Source of the DNA: an uncultured Acidimicrobiaceae bacterium
GTDB taxonomy: Bacteria; Actinomycetota; Acidimicrobiia; Spongiisociales; UBA5794
DNA: 59,033 bases
NCBI GenBank assembly: GCA_947259365.1
Contig: CAMYMC010000021.1
Location: 1 to 59,033 of the forward strand
Direction of reading: 5' to 3'
In this document: in pieces, positions 7,781 through 15,308 of the stretch
How the letters are laid out: each line of letters starts with the position of its first letter
Position numbering within the stretch: position 1 is the first letter of the stretch
Made by a program: the position numbers and the translations under genes
The notes under the pieces: model-generated
What the model saw: the letters and a program-made list of their open reading frames with translations, nothing else
What the model was told of the DNA's origin: nothing
Databases searched by the model: none

Positions 7781-8605
7781 ATGCGACCGACCGTTGCGAT
7801 TCTGGGGGCCGGCTCGATGGGGACCATCCTCGCCGAGGGGCTTCTGCGCGCCGGTTGGGAGTCCGGTGACATCGTCCTCGTTGCTCGCCGTGAGGAGCGG
7901 GCGCGCGAGGCGGAGAAGCAGACGGGTGTCGAAGCCGTGCTCGATCCGGCCGCTGCGGTCATGGGCCGGGACGTCGTCGTCGTGGCCGTGAAGCCGAAAG
8001 ACGTCGAGGGGCTGCTCCGACAGGTTGCGGGCTCGATCGGACCCGACCAGGTCGTCGTCTCGCTGGCCGCCGGCGTGGCGACGCGCGTCTTCGAGCGGGC
8101 GATCCCGGGCGTGCCGGTCGTGAGGACCATGCCGAACACACCCGCCGCGGTCGACGAGGCCATAACGGCGTATTGCGCCGGAGCCCACGCAGACGAGGCG
8201 GCGACGGCAAAGGCGGCGTCGGTGCTCGGCGCAGTCGGGGCGACGATCAACTTGTCGGAGGATCTCCTCGACGCCGTCACCGCCGTGTCGGGGACAGGGC
8301 CGGCCTACGTGTTCCTCCTCGCCGAAGCGCTCACCGAGGCGGCCATTCGCGAGGGGCTTCCCCACCACGCCGCCGAGCGGCTGGTCGACCAGACGATCCG
8401 GGGTGCCGGGATGCTCCTCCAAGGCTCGGAGAAGAGCGCGTTCCGGCTGCGGGGCGAGGTCACCTCACCCGGGGGGACGACAGCCGCCGCGATGCACGTG
8501 CTCGAGGACGGAGGATTCCGCGCCCTCATGGAGGACGCAGTGCGGGCTGCGGCGCAGCGCTCCCGGGCTCTCGGCGAGGCAGCCGAGAGCGATGCCGAGG
8601 GCTGA
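7781..8605 (+). CDS. proC: Pyrroline-5-carboxylate reductase
   Basis: A 274-residue enzyme that reduces 1-pyrroline-5-carboxylate to proline with NAD(P)H, the last step of proline synthesis. The N-terminal Rossmann motif is ILGAGSMGTILAEGLL, the middle has VVAVKPKD and RTMPNTPAAV, and the C-terminal dimerisation domain has the family signature (VSGTGPAYVFLLAEAL, then LRGEVTSPGGTTAAAMHVLE). Length is normal. The stop codon TGA overlaps the ATG of the proline dehydrogenase gene by one base (TGATG), so the two are translationally coupled. Confidence 0.96.
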   Translation: MRPTVAILGAGSMGTILAEGLLRAGWESGDIVLVARREERAREAEKQTGVEAVLDPAAAVMGRDVVVVAVKPKDVEGLLRQVAGSIGPDQVVVSLAAGVATRVFERAIPGVPVVRTMPNTPAAVDEAITAYCAGAHADEAATAKAASVLGAVGATINLSEDLLDAVTAVSGTGPAYVFLLAEALTEAAIREGLPHHAAERLVDQTIRGAGMLLQGSEKSAFRLRGEVTSPGGTTAAAMHVLEDGGFRALMEDAVRAAAQRSRALGEAAESDAEG

Positions 8606-9522
8606 TGGCCTCGGCGCTCGGCAAGCTCGTGCTGCTCGCCACCGAGCGGTCTGCGGTCCGTTCGCTGTTCACGTCGACCCGACCGGGCCGGGCGCTGGCG
8701 ACCCGGTTCGTCGCCGGTGAAGAGCTCGCAGACGCCATCGATGTCGCCCGCCGGCTCAATGCGGACGGTTTCTCGGTGTCGCTCGATCACCTCGGCGAGC
8801 ACGTCACCGATCGCGGCCAGGCGGTGACGGCTCGCGATGACTACCTCGCCTGTCTCGACCGGATCGCCGCCGAGGGGCTCGACGCCAACATCTCCGTCAA
8901 GCTGACCCAGCTCGGCCTGGGTTTCGACACCGACCTGGCGGCGTCCTCGCTCCGCGAGCTGGCGACCCGCGCCGCCGCGGCCGGGACGACCGTCACGATC
9001 GACATGGAGGAGAGTGAACACACCAGCGCGACGATCGAGCTCTACGAAGCGGCCCAGCGCGTCCACGGCAACCTCGGCGTCGCCATCCAGGCCTACCTGC
9101 TTCGCTCGGCGGCCGATCTCGAGCGGATCATCGCTCTTGGCGGCCACATCCGGCTGTGCAAGGGCGCATACCTCGAGCCGGCGGACGTGGCATTCCAGGG
9201 TAGGGTCGAGGTCGCGTCCAGCTTCGACCGGCTTCTCGAGGTGCTGATGGCTGCTCCGGAGACGAAGCCGGCGATCGCGACCCACGACGACGACCGGCTC
9301 GCCTTCGCCAGGCGACTCGCCGCCGACCGGGAAGCCCCGTACGAGTTCCAGCTGCTGTACGGCGTCCGCGGCCCGCTCCAGCGGGAGCTCGTCGCAGCCC
9401 GGTACCCGGTGCGGATCTACCTCCCCTACGGCGTGGCCTGGTATCCCTATCTGACCCGGCGGATGGCGGAACGACCCGCCAACCTCGGGTTCTTCCTGCG
9501 GGCCGTCATCGGCCGGAGCTGA
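8605..9522 (+). CDS. Proline dehydrogenase (PRODH, monofunctional)
   Basis: A 305-residue FAD enzyme that oxidises proline to 1-pyrroline-5-carboxylate and passes electrons to the quinone pool. It is a single-domain PRODH, not a PutA fusion. Family motifs are in order: NISVKLTQLGLGFD, TIDMEES, GVAIQAYLLRS, IRLCKGAYLEP, ATHDDDRL, FQLLYGVRG, and the substrate-binding RRMAERPANLGFF near the C-terminus. The ATG at 8605 overlaps the proC stop. No P5C dehydrogenase gene is next to it. Being coupled to the enzyme for the reverse reaction is unusual. Confidence 0.95.
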   Translation: MASALGKLVLLATERSAVRSLFTSTRPGRALATRFVAGEELADAIDVARRLNADGFSVSLDHLGEHVTDRGQAVTARDDYLACLDRIAAEGLDANISVKLTQLGLGFDTDLAASSLRELATRAAAAGTTVTIDMEESEHTSATIELYEAAQRVHGNLGVAIQAYLLRSAADLERIIALGGHIRLCKGAYLEPADVAFQGRVEVASSFDRLLEVLMAAPETKPAIATHDDDRLAFARRLAADREAPYEFQLLYGVRGPLQRELVAARYPVRIYLPYGVAWYPYLTRRMAERPANLGFFLRAVIGRS

Positions 9523-9549
9523 CCTCGGCGCCGGCGCGGCTCCCGCCGG

Positions 9550-9555
9550 TATCCT
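9550..9555 (+). promoter_or_regulatory. -10 box TATCCT, leaderless promoter of the TPM-like gene
   Basis: TATCCT, 6 nt, then ATG 9562; no Shine-Dalgarno sequence. Confidence 0.5.
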
Positions 9556-9561
9556 CGTGAC

Positions 9562-10809
9562 ATGGTCTCGATGCGCCGCCTCGTCGTCGTCGTCGCCGTC
9601 GTCGTTGCGGTGACGGCGGCGACTCCGGCCCGCGGAGCCGACGCATCAGAGGCCGCTGCCGGTGTCCGTGACGACGGTGTGTTCGTCGAGCCGGGAGCCT
9701 CGGCCACCGATGCCGAGGTGGGCGACGCAGTGGCCGCCGCCCGCAGGACCGGGGAGGACCTCTCGATCGTTGTCCTCGCCGATGAGCCGCTTGCCGGCGC
9801 GACGACATTCGCCGACGCCGTCTTCGATCGGACCGGCGCCGGGCTCGTCGTCGTCGTCGCCCCCGAGTCGGTGGGCTACGCCGGGATCGGCGCCGTCTAC
9901 GACACGCCCGCGATCGAAGCGGCGTTGGATGCGGCGCTCGCGGCGGGGGACGACGATGCTGCCCTCGTTGCCGCCTTCGTCGCAGATCTCACGGGCGAGC
10001 TCGTGACGGGGGCCCCGGCTACGACGGCGGCGACGGCCGGCGACGGGTCCTCGGGCGGTATCGGGCTCGGGTGGCTGTGGATCGTGCTGCTGGTCGTGAT
10101 CGTCGGCGTCGCGCTCATCTGGCTCAACCGGAGGTCTCAGCGCCGAGCGCGGGAGGCGGACGAGGCGCGGATCGCCGCCGCCAAGGCGGAGATCCAGAAA
10201 CAGGTCGACGCCGTCGCCAACGACATCCTCGATCTCGAGGACGAGGTCCGTCTCGCCGACGACGCCCGGGCCGGCCGCTTCTACGAGGAGGCGTCGGAGA
10301 CCTACCGGCGCGCCCTCGAGGCGCTGGGCCCCGCGACGACGCCGCACGAGCTGCTCGAGATCTCCAACGACCTCGACGAGGCCATCTGGCGTCTGGACTC
10401 CGCCGAGGCGGTCCTCGACGGCAAGGCGCTCCCCGACAAGCCGGAGCGGCGCCGCCTCGAGCCGGTGGTCCGGGAGCCGGTCGGCGCACCGTCCGGAGCC
10501 GGCGAGTACCGGCGCCGGCCATCGCGCCGGAGCACCCTGTCCGGTCCCCGCATGATGGACATGCTCATCATGATCGGTGGGGCGATGATGACCGGGCGGG
10601 GTCGCAGGTCGAGCCGGGGCGGGGGCGGCCTCTTCGGCGGGATGGGCCCTCCGATGCGCCGGGAGGCGTCGCGGCGGAGGTCCAGGCGGACCGTCGTTCC
10701 CGGCCCTTCGTCTCCACCGTCGACCAGGCGGGCGCCGCCGCCGAAGCCGGACGCGCATCGCGGCACGGGCGGCCGGCGGGTCCGCGGCGGCCGCAGGCGG
10801 AGGCGCTGA
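9562..10809 (+). CDS. TPM-like (YgcG/Psb32-type) exported membrane protein
   Basis: A 415-residue protein with a signal peptide (1-26), an extracytoplasmic alpha/beta domain of about 120 residues with features of the TPM fold (GDAVAAARRTGEDLSIVVLA, then GAGLVVVVAPESVGYAGIGA), a transmembrane helix at about 168-188, a charged cytoplasmic coiled coil (195-290), and a very basic Gly/Arg/Pro tail (300-415). The TPM assignment is by fold pattern and is moderately secure. The gene directly precedes pspA, and in several bacteria TPM proteins accompany PspA-type membrane stress proteins, so a role in envelope maintenance is likely. Confidence 0.7.
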   Translation: MVSMRRLVVVVAVVVAVTAATPARGADASEAAAGVRDDGVFVEPGASATDAEVGDAVAAARRTGEDLSIVVLADEPLAGATTFADAVFDRTGAGLVVVVAPESVGYAGIGAVYDTPAIEAALDAALAAGDDDAALVAAFVADLTGELVTGAPATTAATAGDGSSGGIGLGWLWIVLLVVIVGVALIWLNRRSQRRAREADEARIAAAKAEIQKQVDAVANDILDLEDEVRLADDARAGRFYEEASETYRRALEALGPATTPHELLEISNDLDEAIWRLDSAEAVLDGKALPDKPERRRLEPVVREPVGAPSGAGEYRRRPSRRSTLSGPRMMDMLIMIGGAMMTGRGRRSSRGGGGLFGGMGPPMRREASRRRSRRTVVPGPSSPPSTRRAPPPKPDAHRGTGGRRVRGGRRRRR

Positions 10810-10838
10810 GCCCCGTCGCGAATGCCAACAGCGTTCCC

Positions 10839-10844
10839 TACACT
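10839..10844 (+). promoter_or_regulatory. -10 box TACACT upstream of pspA
   Basis: TACACT lies about 32 nt before the pspA ATG, leaving a leader of about 25 nt that contains GGAAGG. This is a conventional leadered promoter, unlike many of its neighbours. Confidence 0.35.
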
Positions 10845-10876
10845 TTTCACACGTTCACTGAGCCGGAAGGGTGTCC

Positions 10877-11599
10877 ATGAGCTTTCTGAAGCGTCTCTGG
10901 GGTTACATCACGACGTGGTTCCGCCGCACCACCGAAGGCGCCATGAACCCGGAGATCGAAATCGAACAGGCGATCAACGAGGCGCGCAAGCGCGACCAGG
11001 CGCTGCGGAACCAGGCGGCGAAGGTCGTTGCCCACCGCACCCAGATCGAGTCGAAGATGGAGAAGGCGGCCGACGACGTGGGCGAAACCCGAGAGATGGC
11101 CAAACAGGCGATCCTCAAGGCCGAGGACGCCAAGGCCGCAGTTGACGTCGCAGCGCAGGACAAGTGGACCCGGACGGCCCAAGCGCTCGCGATGAAGTTG
11201 CAGGCTGCCGAGAACAACCTCAGCACGCTCAAGACCCAGTACGAGACGGCATCGACCCAGGCCGAGAGCGCCAAGACGGCCGTCCAGCAGAACGCGATGC
11301 GCGTCTCCGAGCTCGCCGCCAAGCGCATGGAGCTGCTCGGCACCCTCGAGGCGGCGAAGATGCAGGAGTCGGTCAACAAAGCCGTCGACGCGCTGTCCAA
11401 CACGATGGACTACGACATGCCGTCGCTGGAGAAGATCGAGGAGAAGATCGAGGTGCGCAAGGCCGAGGCCATGGCGAAGGCGGAGCTGCGCGAGGCGACC
11501 CCCCAGGGCGCCGAGGCGGAGCTCAAGGAGGCCATCAACATGGTCCAGGCCGACGCCAAGCTCGAGGAGCTGAAGGCGGAGCTGGGCCTGACGAGCTGA
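10877..11599 (+). CDS. pspA: PspA/IM30 family protein
   Basis: A 240-residue, almost entirely alpha-helical coiled-coil protein of the PspA/Vipp1 (ESCRT-III-like) family. The amphipathic N-terminal helix (MSFLKRLWGYITTWF) is the part that inserts in stressed membrane; the AMNPEIEIEQAINEARKRDQ segment is typical of actinobacterial members. It forms rods or rings on the inner face of the membrane and maintains proton-motive force. ATG 10877 is chosen because GGAAGG (10865-10870) has ideal spacing; a GTG two codons earlier also fits the frame. A strong hairpin follows at 11625. Confidence 0.92.
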   Translation: MSFLKRLWGYITTWFRRTTEGAMNPEIEIEQAINEARKRDQALRNQAAKVVAHRTQIESKMEKAADDVGETREMAKQAILKAEDAKAAVDVAAQDKWTRTAQALAMKLQAAENNLSTLKTQYETASTQAESAKTAVQQNAMRVSELAAKRMELLGTLEAAKMQESVNKAVDALSNTMDYDMPSLEKIEEKIEVRKAEAMAKAELREATPQGAEAELKEAINMVQADAKLEELKAELGLTS

Positions 11600-11624
11600 G
11601 GGATCAGGGCACAGTCAGAGCGAC

Positions 11625-11651
11625 CGCGCCCCCGGCCCACCCGGGGGCGCG
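11625..11651 (+). terminator. GC-rich hairpin after pspA
   Basis: A perfect 11-bp stem CGCGCCCCCGG / CCGGGGGCGCG with a 5-nt loop, 26 nt after the pspA stop. No T-tract follows, so this would be an actinobacterial stem-only terminator. Confidence 0.6.
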
Positions 11652-11669
11652 CCGCGTACGGGAGGCGGT

Positions 11670-12389
11670 ATGGATCCACACCCGCCCTTCACGGAGTCGG
11701 CGACCGTCTACGACATCATCTACTCGTCGACGCTCGACTACCCGGCACTCGCCGCACGTGTCGCCGAGATCGTCACGGCGCGGGCTCCGGGCGCGGAGAC
11801 GGTGCTCGAGGCCGGCTGCGGGACCGGTCTCTATCTCGCCGAACTGGCCGGCCGCTTCGACGTCACCGGCTTCGACGTCTCCGAAGAGATGCTCGCCGTC
11901 GCTCGGGCCCGGCTCCCGGGGGTCGCCTTGCATCACGCCGACATGGCTCGGTTCGATCTCGGGGTCCGCTTCGATGCCGTGCTCTGCCTCTTCAGTTCGA
12001 TCGGTTACATGACCGATCGGGTGGGGTTGGATGCAGCCTACGGATGCTTCCGATCGCACCTCGATACCGGCGGGATCGCCGTCGTCGAGCCGTGGTTCGA
12101 GCCGGGTGATTGGGAGGCGGGTCGCGTGAGCCAAGAAGTCCACGAAGGCGACGGCAGCCTCGTCGTTCGCGTCAACCGGGCGGACCGCACCGGCGCGACT
12201 TCGATCCTCGACGCGCACCACCTCGTCTCGCTCGATGGGGGGCCGGTCGCACATTTCCACGAGCGCCACGTCATGGGCCTCTTCGGGCGGGACGAGCATC
12301 TCGCGGCCTTCGAGGCTGCGGGTTTCGATGTCGAGCACGATCCCGAAGGCCTCATGGGTCGGGGCATCTACATCGCCGCCGCAGTCTGA
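11670..12389 (+). CDS. Class I SAM-dependent methyltransferase
   Basis: A 239-residue methyltransferase. Motif I is VLEAGCGTGLYLAEL (SAM glycine loop), followed by the acidic end of strand 2 (VTGFDVSEEML), motif near HHADMARFDL and LCLFSSIGYM after strand 4. The overall pattern (start SATVYDIIYS, SSIGYM, late HER segment) is closest to the small-molecule N-methyltransferases of the DesVI type, but the substrate is not inferable. No sugar-biosynthesis genes lie nearby. GGGAGGCGGT before the ATG is a plausible ribosome binding site. Confidence 0.85.
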   Translation: MDPHPPFTESATVYDIIYSSTLDYPALAARVAEIVTARAPGAETVLEAGCGTGLYLAELAGRFDVTGFDVSEEMLAVARARLPGVALHHADMARFDLGVRFDAVLCLFSSIGYMTDRVGLDAAYGCFRSHLDTGGIAVVEPWFEPGDWEAGRVSQEVHEGDGSLVVRVNRADRTGATSILDAHHLVSLDGGPVAHFHERHVMGLFGRDEHLAAFEAAGFDVEHDPEGLMGRGIYIAAAV

Positions 12390-12483
12390 GGGCGTCGCGG
12401 CCTCGAGTCGGGAGGATCACGCCGGCCCCGGTCGGCGCAGCGGCATCGGTACACTCGCCGGACGTCGAGCGGAAGGAGCCGGG

Positions 12484-14679
12484 GTGGCGACCGAGGTGGC
12501 GAGCGAGACGACCGACGGGGGCGCCGCAACGACTACTCCCGTGTGGAGTCGGATCGGCGTCGCGAACCTCCTCCTCTCCGCCGGCGTCGCCGCGTCGGTG
12601 GGAACGCTGCTCGCCTGGTGGGTGGGGACGTGGTCCGAGGAGGTCGAGCCCGAGGTCGGCAGGGCCGTCTTCGGGAACATCCCCGGCCCCCTCGTCGCGA
12701 CCTTCTACATCGGTGTCGCCGTCTTCGTCTTCGTGAGCGCCTACCTGTTCGCCCAGCGAGCCCGCAACTGGGTGCGAGGCCTCGACGAGGACCGCACCCG
12801 GATGTGGAAGCAGCGGCTCATCGAGCTGCGCGACGGCCTCGCGATGAAGACGCTGCTACGCGACCGGTCCGCCGGGATCATGCACTCGGCCATCTACTTC
12901 GGGTTCGTCGTGCTCTTCCTGGGCACCGTCACTCTCGAGATCGACCACCTCCTGCCGAACAACCTCAAGTTCCTCCACGGCGGTGTCTACCAGTTCTACT
13001 CCTTCGTCCTCGACACGTTCGCCCTCGTCTACCTCGGCGGGCTGGGGTGGGCTGTCGCCCGCAGGTACGGGGCGCCGCCGTGGCGGATCCGGTCTAAGAC
13101 CCGGCCTGAGGACGGCGTCGTCCTGGCAACCCTCGCCCTCATCGGTGTCACCGGCCTGCTCGTCGAAGCGGCGCGGATCAGCCTCATCGAGCGTCCCTCG
13201 TGGGAGGGCTTCTCCTATGTGGGGTACCTCCTCAGCTATCTCGTCCCGGAGTCGAGCGCCGCCGGGTGGCATCAGGTGTTCTGGGGTGCACACGCCGCGC
13301 TCTTTGCCGCGTTCCTCGTCATGCTGCCGGTCACGAAGCTCCGCCACGTCGTCACCTCGCCCGCCAACATGTTCCTCTCCCCCCGAGAGCGCCCCAAAGG
13401 GGCGATGCGCGAGATGCCGAACCTCATGGAGGCGACCGACATCGAGTCGGTCGGAGCCTCTCTCGTCGCCGAATTCACCTGGAAGCAACTTCTCGACACC
13501 GACGCGTGCACGATCTGCGGACGGTGCACCTCGGTGTGCCCCGCCAACACCACCGGCAAGCCCCTCGACCCGCGCGAGATCGTCCTCAAACTCGGTGAGG
13601 TGACGGCGGCGACGGCACTGGAGCCGGTGCCGCCGCCGGTCGGCGTCGACGCCGAGATCACCGTCACGTCGGACTCCGTCTTCGAGCGGATCACGGCCGA
13701 GGAACTGTGGGCCTGCACGACGTGCCGGGCCTGTGACGAGGCCTGCCCCGTCGGCATCGAGATCGTCGACAAGATCCTCGACATGCGCCGCTACCTGTCG
13801 CTCATGGAGGCCGACTTCCCCTCCGAGCTCGGCAAGGCGTACGTGTCGCTGGAGAACTCCTCCAACGTCTACGGCATGAACCAGAACACCCGCGGCGACT
13901 GGACCGACGAGCTCGACTTCGAGGTCAAGGTCCTCGGTGAGCCGGGTGTGGGGGCCGAGTACCTCTACTGGGTCGGATGCGCCGGCTCGTTCGACGACCG
14001 CAACCGCAAGGTGACCCTGTCGACGGCGCGTCTGCTGCACGAGGCCGGAGTCGACTTCGCCATCCTCGGGCCCCGGGAGTTGTGCACGGGAGACCCGGCG
14101 CGCCGCACCGGCAACGAGTACGTGTTCCAGGGCCTCGCGCTGCAGAACATCGAGACACTCAACGACCTCGGGATCACGAAGATCGTCACCCAGTGCCCGC
14201 ACTGTTTCAACACGCTCGGCAACGAGTACCCCCAGTTCGGGGGGAACTACGAGGTCGTGCACCACTCGGAGCTGCTCCTGCAGCTCGTCTCGGACGGACG
14301 GCTCTCACCCAGGGCCGACGGCGTCCGCACGATCACGTTCCACGACCCGTGCTACTTGGGCCGCCACAACGACGTGTTCGCCGCCCCCCGGGATCTCGTC
14401 GGTTTCGCCGGGACATCGGTCGAGATGCCGCGCAGCGCCACGTCGAGCTTCTGCTGCGGCGCGGGCGGCGGGCGCATGTGGATGGAAGAGCACACCGGCA
14501 AGAAGGTGAACGTCGAGCGTACGGAGGAGGCCATCGCCACCGGCGCGGACGTCGTCGCCACCGGGTGCCCGTTCTGCTTCGTGATGATGGACGACGGGGT
14601 CAAGGAACTCGGAGCCGACGAGGACGTCCAAGTCATGGACCTCGCGATGCTCCTCGCCGATCGGACCCTCGACGCCTGA
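12484..14679 (+). CDS. EtfD-like membrane Fe-S oxidoreductase (HdrD/NarI-type fusion)
   Basis: A 731-residue membrane redox enzyme. The N-terminal 300 residues carry about six helices resembling the NarI/cytochrome b-type membrane domain. Then come two 4Fe-4S ferredoxin motifs (CTICGRCTSVCP near 342 and CTTCRACDEACPVG near 411) and two cysteine-rich CCG domains of heterodisulfide reductase type (VGCAGSF...TQCPHCFNTLG, and DPCYLGRHN...CCGAGGG...TGCPFCF). This architecture matches EtfD, which takes electrons from ETF, for example during fatty acid oxidation, and gives them to menaquinone. GTG 12484 is supported by AGGAG 5 nt upstream; a TACACT box lies at 12450-12455. No etfAB genes are adjacent. 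Confidence 0.88.
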   Translation: MATEVASETTDGGAATTTPVWSRIGVANLLLSAGVAASVGTLLAWWVGTWSEEVEPEVGRAVFGNIPGPLVATFYIGVAVFVFVSAYLFAQRARNWVRGLDEDRTRMWKQRLIELRDGLAMKTLLRDRSAGIMHSAIYFGFVVLFLGTVTLEIDHLLPNNLKFLHGGVYQFYSFVLDTFALVYLGGLGWAVARRYGAPPWRIRSKTRPEDGVVLATLALIGVTGLLVEAARISLIERPSWEGFSYVGYLLSYLVPESSAAGWHQVFWGAHAALFAAFLVMLPVTKLRHVVTSPANMFLSPRERPKGAMREMPNLMEATDIESVGASLVAEFTWKQLLDTDACTICGRCTSVCPANTTGKPLDPREIVLKLGEVTAATALEPVPPPVGVDAEITVTSDSVFERITAEELWACTTCRACDEACPVGIEIVDKILDMRRYLSLMEADFPSELGKAYVSLENSSNVYGMNQNTRGDWTDELDFEVKVLGEPGVGAEYLYWVGCAGSFDDRNRKVTLSTARLLHEAGVDFAILGPRELCTGDPARRTGNEYVFQGLALQNIETLNDLGITKIVTQCPHCFNTLGNEYPQFGGNYEVVHHSELLLQLVSDGRLSPRADGVRTITFHDPCYLGRHNDVFAAPRDLVGFAGTSVEMPRSATSSFCCGAGGGRMWMEEHTGKKVNVERTEEAIATGADVVATGCPFCFVMMDDGVKELGADEDVQVMDLAMLLADRTLDA

Positions 14680-14708
14680 GTTCGGGCATCGGCACCCGAT
14701 CGGCCGGT

Positions 14709-14718
14709 TGACTAGTCA
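14709..14718. promoter_or_regulatory. Perfect 10-bp palindrome TGACTAGTCA
   Basis: TGACTAGTCA lies 92 bp before the zinc-ribbon gene in the 121-bp gap after the EtfD-like gene. An AT-containing perfect palindrome is uncommon in this composition and could be an operator. A second short inverted repeat (GCGCCA-CCT-TGGCGC) follows at about 14729-14743. Confidence 0.3.
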
Positions 14719-14800
14719 TTTCGCTCGGCGCCACCTTGGCGCTCAAATGTCGTGCGGCCGCTGCCGATACCTGCTCCGTAGGACAGGAGTAGCCAGACGA

Positions 14801-15052
14801 ATGATGTGTTCACGGTGTGGAGCGGAGGCCGCGATCCGGCGGGAAGCCGCCTACTACTGCGGGAAGTGCGCGGTGGCGCGCGATTGGGGCGATGTCATCG
14901 CCATGGTCCAGGACGGGCCACGGGCCTCCGCCGAGGTCGTCTTCGACCCTGACGCGGATCAGAACGACGGGAAGAACAGGCCGAGCAACGCGGAAGCGCG
15001 TGCGGCCACGAGTACGGGGCGGGCCGCCGACGGCGACCCGTTCGCGTCGTGA
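14801..15052 (+). CDS. Small zinc-ribbon protein, first of a tandem pair
   Basis: An 83-residue protein that begins with a four-cysteine zinc ribbon (C3-x2-C6 and C20-x2-C23), followed by a DWGDVIAMVQDGP motif and a low-complexity acidic/Ala-rich tail ending DPFAS. I do not know this family. ATG 14801 is preferred to the in-frame ATG 14747: the codons between them (AGG ACA GGA GTA AGA CGA) are unlike coding sequence here, and an AGGAG at 14785-14789 precedes 14801. Its stop overlaps the start of the next gene (GTGA), so the two should be co-translated. Confidence 0.6.
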   Translation: MMCSRCGAEAAIRREAAYYCGKCAVARDWGDVIAMVQDGPRASAEVVFDPDADQNDGKNRPSNAEARAATSTGRAADGDPFAS

Positions 15053-15252
15053 GCGAGGACGGGGTCGTGGTTCGGGACTGGAAAGCCCTCATCGCACTTC
15101 TCCAGGACGGTCCACCGACGCGGGCGGCCGCGAACGCGGAGGAGCCGCCAGCACGTGTCGCGCCCGGCCCCGGCGGGCAGGCCGACGATCCGGCACGTTC
15201 GGACGCTGCGGCCGGAGCCACCCCGGCGCCCGCTGACCCCTTCGCTGCCTGA
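15049..15252 (+). CDS. Small protein sharing the DW-QDGP...DPFA pattern, second of pair
   Basis: A 67-residue protein starting at a GTG that overlaps the previous stop by 4 nt. Its VRDWKALIALLQDGP and its last residues DPFAA match the ARDWGDVIAMVQDGP and DPFAS of the preceding protein, so the two look like diverged tandem paralogues; this one has no zinc ribbon. The linker is Ala/Pro-rich and probably disordered. Function unknown. Confidence 0.55.
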   Translation: MSEDGVVVRDWKALIALLQDGPPTRAAANAEEPPARVAPGPGGQADDPARSDAAAGATPAPADPFAA

Positions 15253-15294
15253 CCCGGGCGGCGCCACCGCTCCCTTCGCGCAGCGAGACGCAGG

Positions 15295-15300
15295 TAGCCT
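15295..15300 (+). promoter_or_regulatory. -10 box TAGCCT, leaderless promoter of glgA
   Basis: TAGCCT, 8 nt, ATG 15309. The same box and spacing precede the prephenate dehydratase gene at 27649. Confidence 0.45.
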
Positions 15301-15308
15301 TCGCGGCG

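Noticed and set aside
12856-14265. 469-codon minus-strand open frame
   Set aside because: Mirror of the EtfD-like gene, whose Fe-S motifs establish the plus-strand frame.
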